From: an uncultured Collinsella sp.
GTDB lineage: Bacteria; Actinomycetota; Coriobacteriia; Coriobacteriales; Coriobacteriaceae
NCBI GenBank assembly: GCA_902492755.1
Contig: CABUNB010000051.1
Coordinates: 1-14,450 of the forward strand
Direction: 5' to 3'
Length of the DNA stretch: 14,450 nt
The position numbers and the translations under genes are program-made. The notes beneath the pieces are model-generated. The model was not told the DNA's origin, did no database searches, and saw nothing but the letters and a program-made list of their open reading frames with translations. Below, in pieces: positions 6,329 through 13,247 of the stretch (the stretch's first letter is position 1; every line of letters begins with the position of its first letter).

Positions 6329-7372
6329 TTGTTTTCTTTGATGGATATGTTCTTCGGTAGCTATGCGGGCGATCTCGCGATCGACCTCGGCACCGCCAAT
6401 ACGCTTGTCTCCGTGCGCGGCAAGGGCATCGTCATCCGCGAGCCCTCTGTTGTCGCCATCGACAAGAACGATGAGCGCATCCTGGCCGTCGGTATCGAGG
6501 CCAAGCGTATGCTCGGCCGTACGCCCGGCAACATCGTGGCCGTTCGTCCCCTCAAGGACGGCGTCATCGCCGACTTCGATGTTACCGAGGCCATGCTGCG
6601 CTACTTTATCGACAAGGCGTCCGAGAAGCGCTATCCGTGGACTCCGCGTCCGCGCGTCGTCGTCTGTGTTCCCTCCGGCGTCACGTCGGTCGAGAAGCGT
6701 GCCGTCTTTGAGGCCACGATCCAGGCCGGTGCTCGCCAGGCCTATCTGATCGAGGAGCCCATGGCGGCTGCCATCGGCGCCGACCTGCCCGTCGAGGAGC
6801 CCACCGGCTCCATGGTTATCGATATCGGTGGCGGCACCACCGAAGTCGCCGTTATCGCCATGGGCGGCATCGTCGTCTCGCAGTCCATCCGCATTGCCGG
6901 CGACGAGTTCGATCAGGCCATCCTCACGCACGTTCGCGATGCCTATAACCTGGCCATCGGCGAGCGTACGGCAGAGGACATTAAGATCAAGGTCGGCTCC
7001 GCCGTGCCGCTCAAGGACGAGCTCGACGTTGAGGTCAACGGCCGCGACGTTATCACGGGCCTGCCCAAGACTGTGCGCATCGAGAGCGAGGAGATCCGTC
7101 GCGCGCTCAACAAGCCGCTCGACGAGATGGCCAAGGCCGTCAAGGACGCGCTCGACGCCACGCCGCCCGATCTTGCCTCGGACCTCATGTACTACGGCAT
7201 TTTGCTGACCGGCGGCGGCGCGCTGCTGCGCGGTCTCGACGTGCGTCTGCGCGATGAGACCGGTGTTTCGGTCAACGTCAGCCCCACGGCGCTCGATAAC
7301 GTCGTGAACGGCTGTGCCCGCGTGCTCGAGGCCAACGCGTTTGACGGTGGCTTCGTCCAGACCAATGCTTAA
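6329..7372 (+). CDS. mreB: Rod shape-determining protein MreB (bacterial actin)
   Basis: MreB polymerises with ATP into membrane-bound filaments that orient the lateral cell-wall synthesis machinery. The 347-aa product has the usual length. The actin-fold nucleotide motifs are plain: phosphate 1 AIDLGTANT with Asp19, phosphate 2 DIGGGTTEVAV from Asp165, and the adenosine loop LTGGGALLRG around Gly295. The first dozen residues (MFSLMDMFFGSY) are hydrophobic and may help anchor the filament in the membrane, as amphipathic or hydrophobic N-termini do in other MreBs. Translation starts at TTG 6329, set by AGGAG at 6319-6323. It opens the elongasome operon, with mreC 21 bases downstream. Being followed by mreCD, mrdA and rodA, it is the main MreB rather than a stand-alone paralogue such as Mbl. 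Confidence 0.97.
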   Translation: MFSLMDMFFGSYAGDLAIDLGTANTLVSVRGKGIVIREPSVVAIDKNDERILAVGIEAKRMLGRTPGNIVAVRPLKDGVIADFDVTEAMLRYFIDKASEKRYPWTPRPRVVVCVPSGVTSVEKRAVFEATIQAGARQAYLIEEPMAAAIGADLPVEEPTGSMVIDIGGGTTEVAVIAMGGIVVSQSIRIAGDEFDQAILTHVRDAYNLAIGERTAEDIKIKVGSAVPLKDELDVEVNGRDVITGLPKTVRIESEEIRRALNKPLDEMAKAVKDALDATPPDLASDLMYYGILLTGGGALLRGLDVRLRDETGVSVNVSPTALDNVVNGCARVLEANAFDGGFVQTNA

Positions 7373-7393
7373 TTTCCAAAAGGTGGATTCCAT

Positions 7394-8392
7394 TTGGCAC
7401 GATCTTCGGGTTTCTCCACAAATCTGAATACCAAGCGACAATCAACGGGTATGCGCCCGTTGATTGTTTTCAGCCTGATTTCGGTGTTGCTGCTCACGTT
7501 TTACATCCGCGAGGGCGAGGCTGGGCCGATTCATGCCGTTCGTTCGGGTGTGACGACGATCACCTCGCCGGTGCGTTTTTTGGGCTCGGCTGTGGCGGCT
7601 CCCTTCAATGCGATCGGTAACGTGTTCTCTAACCTTACGGCGTCACAGGACACGCTTGACGAGCTTAAGAAGCAAAACGAGGAACTGACCTCTAAGGTCG
7701 CCGAGCTCTCCGAGGCTCAAAAGACCGCCGAGCGACTGGAGGGTCTGGTCGGTCTGCAGTCGACCTACAACCTCAAGTCCACTGCAGCTCGTATCGTCGG
7801 CGCTTCGGGCGATGCCTGGACCTCGACCGTTACCATCGATAAGGGTTCTGCCGACGGGCTTACCATCAACATGCCCGTGACGAGTTCTGCCGGTGTCATA
7901 GGCCAGATTATCGAGGTCTCGGCCAAGACGTCCACCGTGCGCCTGATTGGCGACGAGAACTCGGGCGTGTCCGCCATGGTGCAGGATACGCGCGCCCAGG
8001 GCATGCTGCAGGGTCAGGCTGACGGCACGCTGCGTCTTGAGTATGTGAGCGTCGACTCCGACGTTAAGGTTGGCGACATCATCGTGACCTCGGGCATTGG
8101 CGGTGTGTTCCCCAAGGGCCTTCCGCTCGGTACCGTCTCGTCGGTTGAGAAATCGGCAAACGATGTGTACTACACCATTGTGGTGCGCGCTCAGACCACG
8201 GCCGAGAACAACGAGGAAGTGCTGGTCATCACCTCGCTGACCGACGAACAGTCGGCCTCGGATGAGGACGTGAGCACGGCCAACAGCACGCCGCAGGGAA
8301 CGTCGCGCGATGCTGCGACCAAGACGAAGGACGAGAGTTCGGATGACAGTTCCGACACGTCCGAGACGACCGATTCCGGCTCGAGCGAATAG
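7394..8392 (+). CDS. mreC: Rod shape-determining protein MreC
   Basis: MreC is a single-pass membrane protein of the elongasome whose outer domain binds and activates PBP2. The 332-aa product has a cytoplasmic N-terminus, one membrane helix at about 22-38, a coiled-coil at about 80-115 (DELKKQNEELTSKVAELSEA and following), and then the paired beta-barrel domains of the family through about residue 280. From about 283 to the end comes a disordered Ser/Thr/Asp/Glu-rich tail of about 50 residues, absent from many MreCs. TTG at 7394 is preceded by AGGTGG (7381-7386) at seven bases; no in-frame ATG occurs before residue 20, which is too near the helix to be the start. mreD begins 11 bases after the stop. 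Confidence 0.95.
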   Translation: MARSSGFSTNLNTKRQSTGMRPLIVFSLISVLLLTFYIREGEAGPIHAVRSGVTTITSPVRFLGSAVAAPFNAIGNVFSNLTASQDTLDELKKQNEELTSKVAELSEAQKTAERLEGLVGLQSTYNLKSTAARIVGASGDAWTSTVTIDKGSADGLTINMPVTSSAGVIGQIIEVSAKTSTVRLIGDENSGVSAMVQDTRAQGMLQGQADGTLRLEYVSVDSDVKVGDIIVTSGIGGVFPKGLPLGTVSSVEKSANDVYYTIVVRAQTTAENNEEVLVITSLTDEQSASDEDVSTANSTPQGTSRDAATKTKDESSDDSSDTSETTDSGSSE

Positions 8393-8396
8393 GGGG
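8392..8396 (+). promoter_or_regulatory. Ribosome site choosing the second ATG of mreD
   Basis: GGGGG (8392-8396) overlaps the last base of the mreC stop. It is one base from ATG at 8398 and seven from ATG at 8404. The second spacing is normal and the first is not, so 8404 is preferred, giving MDLHEQ as the N-terminus. Confidence 0.65.
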
Positions 8397-8403
8397 CATG
8401 TCC

Positions 8404-8970
8404 ATGGATCTACACGAGCAGGGGATGAGCTCCCGCACGTTTGTAATCGCCGCCATCGTTTGCGTGCTGCTGCAGGCAGGCCTGGCACCGCAGATCTCCA
8501 TTGCGGGCGGTCGCGTCAACTTTATGATTATCCTGGTGTGCATAAGCGTGTTCTCGGGCGACCCGACCCGTGCCGTCGTGTGCGGTTTTTGCAGCGGCTT
8601 GTTCTATGACCTTTCCGCTGCCGTGCCGGTGGGCGTTATGTCGCTCCTGCTGACCGTGGGTTCTTTTGCCCTGGTGCATAGCGCCGCCGGTCAGACGGGC
8701 GGTACCCCGAGTGCGCGCGGCATCACGGTGGGTGCCTTCGCGCTCGTCATTAATGTGATCTACAGCATCATCTTGCTGTTTATGGGTTTGGAGACGAGCT
8801 TTGTCGTGGCGATCTTCGGCCATGCGCTGCCGTCTTCGATCCTGACGGGTCTGGTTGCCATTCCGTTTTTGATGTCCGGCGTCGTGCCGCAGTCCGGTTA
8901 TGGATTCTCCGCACGTGGCGGACGCCAGACGGGCATGCGCTTTAAGCCCAAGACCCGTAAGCTCAAATAG
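8404..8970 (+). CDS. mreD: Rod shape-determining membrane protein MreD
   Basis: MreD is the polytopic membrane partner of MreC in the elongasome; its precise biochemical job is unsettled. The 188-aa product is of family size and strongly hydrophobic, with about five to six membrane helices (roughly 11-30, 38-50, 55-70, 75-92, 105-127, 131-158). A GLFYDL stretch at the family's usual place after the second helix and a basic C-terminus (RFKPKTRKLK) are visible, the latter probably cytoplasmic. Sequence conservation in MreD is low, so position between mreC and mrdA carries much of the call. mrdA starts 13 bases after the stop. Confidence 0.9.
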   Translation: MDLHEQGMSSRTFVIAAIVCVLLQAGLAPQISIAGGRVNFMIILVCISVFSGDPTRAVVCGFCSGLFYDLSAAVPVGVMSLLLTVGSFALVHSAAGQTGGTPSARGITVGAFALVINVIYSIILLFMGLETSFVVAIFGHALPSSILTGLVAIPFLMSGVVPQSGYGFSARGGRQTGMRFKPKTRKLK

Positions 8971-8983
8971 GGGAGGCCTGTAG

Positions 8984-11053
8984 ATGTCTTCCCAGATGAC
9001 GGTTATTATCGCCGGTATCGTGCTGGTAGTGGCCATCGTGGTCGCGCTGGTCATCATGCGTCGCGGCGATTCCCGTTTTACCTACGATACGCAGCATGGA
9101 ACGGCCCCGCGCGCCACCGAGGGCGAGGGCAATACCGCGGCGACCGCCTTTAAGGGCCGCTTCTCCATCCTCACCACGGGTGTGGGCGCGATGTTCGCGG
9201 CGCTTGCCGTCAAGCTGTGGGGCATGCAGATGGTCTCGTCGGACTATTACGAAAAGCAGGCTAATAGCAATCAGACGCGCACCGTTACCACACCCGCTGT
9301 GCGCGGCCGCATCCTCGACCGCAATGGCGTGGCACTTGTCCAGAACCGTCCCTCACTTGCTGTCGTGGCCTACCGCGACCTTGCCGAGGATGAGGTTCTG
9401 GTTCGCCATCTTGCCAACGTGCTCGGCATGCCCTACGTGGCGGTTCTGCGCAATATCCAGGACAATTCCGAGGGCGCCCAGAGCCTGCATACCATCGCGA
9501 CGGACGTCCGTCGCTCCACGGTTGCCTATATTCAGGAGCACGCCGGCGAGTTCCCGGGCGTCAAGATTGCCGAGCGTACCGAGCGCCAGTACCCGTACGG
9601 CGAGACGGCATGCCACATTTTGGGCTATACCGGCACCATTACCTCCGAGCAGCTCGAGGCCCAGAATAAGAAAACCTCTGGCGATGATGATGCTTCTGCT
9701 GGCCGGATTACGTACCAGTCGGGCGATATCGTGGGCCAGGCGGGTGTTGAGAGCTACTACGAAAACCTGCTGCAGGGTATTCGTGGCGAGCAGACCGTCA
9801 AGGTCGATGCCTCGGGCAACGTGACCGGTCAGGCCGGCGCCGTTCCCGCCAAGGCCGGCTCCGACATTAAGCTCACGCTCGACCTTAAGATCCAACAGGC
9901 CTGTGAGACGGCGCTGGCGAGCGCCATCGAGCTTGCCAAGACCACTGGCTACAGCAATGCCGGCAACGGCGCTGTGGTGTGCCTCGATCCCAACAATGGC
10001 GAGATCCTGGGCATGGCGAGCGAGCCCAAGTTCGATCGGTCCGTCTTTATCGGCGGCGTCTCAAATGACGTGTGGACCGAGCTCAATGATGACAAGGGTT
10101 CGCACCCGCTGCTCAACCGCGCCATTAGCGGACAGTACATGTCGGCCTCGACCATCAAGCCGCTTTCGGCACTGGCCGGTCTTGAGTTTGGAACCTACAC
10201 TTCAACACAGACAACCAACTGCACGGGCTATTGGACGGGCTTGGGCAAGGCTTGGGGCAAGCGCTGCTGGTTGACGTCTGGCCACGGCACCATGACGCTG
10301 CAGTCGGGTATCGCCAACTCGTGCGACCCCGTCTTCTACGACATGGGCAAGGCGTTCTTTTATGACGAGCAACATTCCGAGGGGCTGCAGGAGGTCTTTC
10401 GTCGCTGGGGCCTAGGCAAGACCTGCGGTATCGATCTGCCGAGTGAGGGCGCGGGCCGTATTCCCGATGCCGAGTGGAAGGAGTCGTACTTTACCGACGC
10501 CTCTGCCGAGGACCGCAAGTGGAATGCCGGCGATATGACCAACATTGCCATCGGCCAGGGCGACATCCTGGTGACGCCCCTGCAGATGGCGTGCGCCTAC
10601 ATGGGCCTTGCCAACGGCGGCAAACAGTACGTGCCTCACGTGTTTTTGTCTGCCGTGTCGCGCGATGGCGACGGCGATGCCTATAAGTACAACGGCAAGG
10701 GCAAGAAGAAGCGCCTGGAGGCCAAGATCAACAGCGATTCGGATTTGACTCTTGTTCGCAACGGCATGCACGACGTGATTTACACGGCATCGACGTCCTT
10801 GGCGGCTCACTTTGGCACCCTGACGCCGCAGGTATACGGCAAGTCGGGCACGGGCGAGAAAAGCGGCGAGGACGAATACGCGTGGTTCTGCGCCTATGCA
10901 CCGGCCGATGATCCCAAGTATGTCATCGCTACTGTCTTGGAGCAGGGCGGCGGTGGCTCAGATACCGCGATGCATGTCGTGCGCGACGTGCTCGGCGTGA
11001 TTTATGACGAGCCCGATACCTCTTCGGCCTCGGGCGATTCTTCGGTTCGATAG
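8984..11053 (+). CDS. mrdA: Penicillin-binding protein 2 (elongasome transpeptidase)
   Basis: This class B penicillin-binding protein cross-links peptidoglycan during elongation as the partner of RodA. The 689-aa product has a pedestal region that includes the family's RGRILDRNG motif just after the membrane part, then the transpeptidase domain. The active-site motifs are STIK with Ser389 and Lys392, SCD at 446-448 and KSG at 620-622 (KSGTGE, with Ser where KTG is commoner). Unusually, there are two hydrophobic helices at the N-terminus, at about 5-25 and 60-80, joined by a polar loop bracketed by Arg/Lys. Known PBP2s have one. The catalytic domain must be outside, so this predicts an outward N-terminus and a cytoplasmic loop. 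ATG 8984 has GGGAGG (8971-8976) at seven bases. The stop codon overlaps the rodA ribosome site. Confidence 0.95.
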   Translation: MSSQMTVIIAGIVLVVAIVVALVIMRRGDSRFTYDTQHGTAPRATEGEGNTAATAFKGRFSILTTGVGAMFAALAVKLWGMQMVSSDYYEKQANSNQTRTVTTPAVRGRILDRNGVALVQNRPSLAVVAYRDLAEDEVLVRHLANVLGMPYVAVLRNIQDNSEGAQSLHTIATDVRRSTVAYIQEHAGEFPGVKIAERTERQYPYGETACHILGYTGTITSEQLEAQNKKTSGDDDASAGRITYQSGDIVGQAGVESYYENLLQGIRGEQTVKVDASGNVTGQAGAVPAKAGSDIKLTLDLKIQQACETALASAIELAKTTGYSNAGNGAVVCLDPNNGEILGMASEPKFDRSVFIGGVSNDVWTELNDDKGSHPLLNRAISGQYMSASTIKPLSALAGLEFGTYTSTQTTNCTGYWTGLGKAWGKRCWLTSGHGTMTLQSGIANSCDPVFYDMGKAFFYDEQHSEGLQEVFRRWGLGKTCGIDLPSEGAGRIPDAEWKESYFTDASAEDRKWNAGDMTNIAIGQGDILVTPLQMACAYMGLANGGKQYVPHVFLSAVSRDGDGDAYKYNGKGKKKRLEAKINSDSDLTLVRNGMHDVIYTASTSLAAHFGTLTPQVYGKSGTGEKSGEDEYAWFCAYAPADDPKYVIATVLEQGGGGSDTAMHVVRDVLGVIYDEPDTSSASGDSSVR

Positions 11054-11062
11054 GAGGTTGCG

Positions 11063-12289
11063 ATGGATTTTTCTCCGGCGGATCTGTTCCGTTCAACCAA
11101 GACCGGCTCTCGCAGCAGCCTGGACCGCGTCAACAAGCAACTTTCGGCCTCGCGCGGCACGTTTCGCCAAAAGGTGCATATCGGTGTGCTCGTGGCTACA
11201 GTGGCGCTCGTCGCCTACGGTGCCATCATTATCTGGTCGGCTTCGCAGTTTAAGGCCGATGCTTCGTTCTCACGTCATCTGCTGGGAATTGGTATCGGGG
11301 CGGTGCTGGCGGTGCTGGTCTGGCGTACCGACCTGCGCGGTATTTCCAACTTCTCGACGGCGTTGCTCGTCATCGATCTGATCGTTATCTTCTCGCCCAA
11401 GATTCCGGGTCTGTCCTATACGGGCGGTCTGGGCATGACGGGCTGGATCAAGATTCCCGGTATCGGCTTGACATTCCAGCCGGTTGAGCTTGCCAAGCTC
11501 ATCACCATCTTCTTTATTGCCACGCTTGGCTCGCAGTATAACGGCCGCATCGATACCGTTCGCGACTACGTCAAGCTCTGCGGCATGCTGTCCATTCCGT
11601 TTTTGGCCGTCGTTGCCATGGGCGACCTGGGCTCAGGCCTGGTCGTGCTGGTTTCGGGCGCTATTGTCATCTGCATGAGCGGTGCACGCCGCGAATGGGT
11701 GCTGTCGACCCTGGCCCTGCTCGTGGGCCTGGTGGCTCTCGTCCTGGCGCTCGATTCGGTCTTTGATTCGTTGCTCGGCCACGATGTGCTCATCAAGCAG
11801 TATCAGATGAACCGTCTGACGGTCTTTATCGACCCCGATAATGCCGATTCGGACGATGCCTACAACCTGCAGCAGTCGCTTATCGCCGTTGGCTCGGGCG
11901 GCTTCTTTGGTAAGGGCTTGGGCCATGCGACGCAGTCGGCCGGCGGCTTTCTGCCTGAGTTCCACACCGACTTCGTCTTCGCCTTCCTGTCCGAGACCTT
12001 TGGCTTTTGCGGTTCCCTTTTGCTCCTGTGCCTCTACGTGCTGCTGATCTTTTCGACGATTCGCGTCGCCTTTAAGTGCGAGTCGCTGTTCTTGCGTCTT
12101 TCGTGTGTGGGCATCGTTGGCATGTGGGCGTTCCAGACCTTCGAAAACATCGGCATGTGCATCGGCATGATGCCGATTACCGGTATTCCGCTACCGTTTA
12201 TTAGCTTCGGTTCGTCTTCGATGATGATTCAGCTGCTGACGGTGGGTATCGTACAATCCATATGGCGGCATCGTTCGGGCGCCGCGTAA
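11063..12289 (+). CDS. rodA: SEDS peptidoglycan glycosyltransferase RodA
   Basis: RodA polymerises lipid II into glycan strands and works as a complex with PBP2. The 408-aa product has about ten membrane helices after a cytoplasmic N-terminus of about 40 residues. Family signatures include GKGLGHATQSAGGFLPE, then HTDFVFAFLSETFG, whose Asp303 corresponds to the Asp required for SEDS polymerase activity, and PITGIPLPFISFGSSSM near the end. FtsW belongs to the same family, but the immediate neighbourhood (mreBCD and PBP2, no division genes) favours RodA. The start has AGGAGG (11052-11057), which overlaps the mrdA stop codon, so translation of the pair is probably linked. Confidence 0.93.
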   Translation: MDFSPADLFRSTKTGSRSSLDRVNKQLSASRGTFRQKVHIGVLVATVALVAYGAIIIWSASQFKADASFSRHLLGIGIGAVLAVLVWRTDLRGISNFSTALLVIDLIVIFSPKIPGLSYTGGLGMTGWIKIPGIGLTFQPVELAKLITIFFIATLGSQYNGRIDTVRDYVKLCGMLSIPFLAVVAMGDLGSGLVVLVSGAIVICMSGARREWVLSTLALLVGLVALVLALDSVFDSLLGHDVLIKQYQMNRLTVFIDPDNADSDDAYNLQQSLIAVGSGGFFGKGLGHATQSAGGFLPEFHTDFVFAFLSETFGFCGSLLLLCLYVLLIFSTIRVAFKCESLFLRLSCVGIVGMWAFQTFENIGMCIGMMPITGIPLPFISFGSSSMMIQLLTVGIVQSIWRHRSGAA

Positions 12290-12307
12290 CCGCTGGAGGG
12301 GTTTGCT

Positions 12308-13237
12308 ATGAAAATTCCCGTAGATAAGCTGACCCGCGCTTTTAAGATGGGCGCGTCCGTTAAGAAGGATTCCGATACGCCGGTGCGCATCTCGGTCTAT
12401 TTGGATTCGTCCGCCTCGCGCTTTCTGGCCGAGACGGTGCGTGACGCCTTTGTGCCGCAGACGACCTCGGGCATTGTGCGCGTCGAGCGTCTGGGGGAGG
12501 AGCGAATTGCTCCAAAGACCGATACCGATGTGGTGCTGGTGCTCTCGTGCGGCTCCGACCGCTTGGAGAGTGCCGTGCAGGAGCTCGTGATCGCCGGCGC
12601 GCCCGTGTGCGTGCTTGCCGAGTCTGCTGTGGAGGTGCCGTTTATCGAGGAGTCCACGCCCATGCTCGGCGTGGTGGCGGCAACCGATAAGACGTATCTG
12701 CTCGAGACGCTTGCCCGCTGGATTCTCGATCGCACCGAAAAGGAAACGGCTTTTGCGGCGAACTTTGCCTTCATGCGCATCGCGGCGGCCAATCGTATCA
12801 TCACCTCGTGCGCGCTCACCAATATGGCGACCGGTGCGCTGGTGTTTTTGCCGGGTGCCGATTATCCCGTTATGGCGCTGGCGCAGGTGGGCATGCTCTT
12901 TGAGCTCGCTGCCGTCTTTGGACGCGGCATTAAGCCTGAGCGCGGCTACGAGGTCGCGGGCGTGCTTGCCGGCGGTCTTGTGATCCGCGCGGTCACCCGC
13001 GCGCTCGTCAAGCAGACGCCGCATATTGGGTTTGCCGTCAAGGCGCTCACTGCTGCCGCGGGCACCTATGGCATGGGCCGTGCGCTCGTTTCGCTCTACG
13101 AGCGCGATGTCGACTACAGCCGTGCCAACGAGGCGGTCACTGCCTCGTTCTCCCGCGTTCGCGATCTGGTGACCACGGTCGCGGGCGCTACCCGTCCTAT
13201 GGCGTCCTACCAAGACGCATCCGATCTCGCTGCTTAG
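12308..13237 (+). CDS. DUF697-domain protein of unknown function
   Basis: The 309-aa product has two parts. Residues 25-145 look like an alpha/beta (Rossmann-like) domain, with a hydrophobic strand at DVVLVLSCGSD and another at GAPVCVLAE. No P-loop (GxxxxGKS/T) or other GTPase motif is seen. Residues 150-290 resemble DUF697: ALTNMATGALVFLPGADYPV, then QVGMLFELAAVFG, then two Gly/Ala-rich hydrophobic helices. DUF697 is often attached to, or encoded beside, dynamin- or Era-like GTPases and is thought to associate with membranes. Here the N-terminal part could be a degenerate G domain, which is inference. It starts 18 bases after rodA with GGAGGGG (12295-12301), so it belongs to the elongasome transcript. 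A role in cell shape or division placement is suggested by position only. Confidence 0.75.
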   Translation: MKIPVDKLTRAFKMGASVKKDSDTPVRISVYLDSSASRFLAETVRDAFVPQTTSGIVRVERLGEERIAPKTDTDVVLVLSCGSDRLESAVQELVIAGAPVCVLAESAVEVPFIEESTPMLGVVAATDKTYLLETLARWILDRTEKETAFAANFAFMRIAAANRIITSCALTNMATGALVFLPGADYPVMALAQVGMLFELAAVFGRGIKPERGYEVAGVLAGGLVIRAVTRALVKQTPHIGFAVKALTAAAGTYGMGRALVSLYERDVDYSRANEAVTASFSRVRDLVTTVAGATRPMASYQDASDLAA

Positions 13238-13240
13238 GGG
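13236..13240 (+). promoter_or_regulatory. Shine-Dalgarno site fixing the TTG start of the radical SAM gene
   Basis: AGGGG (13236-13240) overlaps the stop codon of the DUF697 gene and is seven bases before TTG at 13248. No in-frame ATG occurs in the first part of the reading frame; the family-typical N-terminus requires a start about here. Confidence 0.7.
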
Positions 13241-13247
13241 TTTTCCG

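Noticed and set aside
8398..8403. Earlier ATG start for mreD
   Set aside because: It is one base from the GGGGG ribosome site, too close; the ATG at 8404 has normal spacing.
12308..13237. Active GTPase assignment for the DUF697 protein
   Set aside because: No P-loop, DxxG or NKxD motif could be found in its N-terminal domain.
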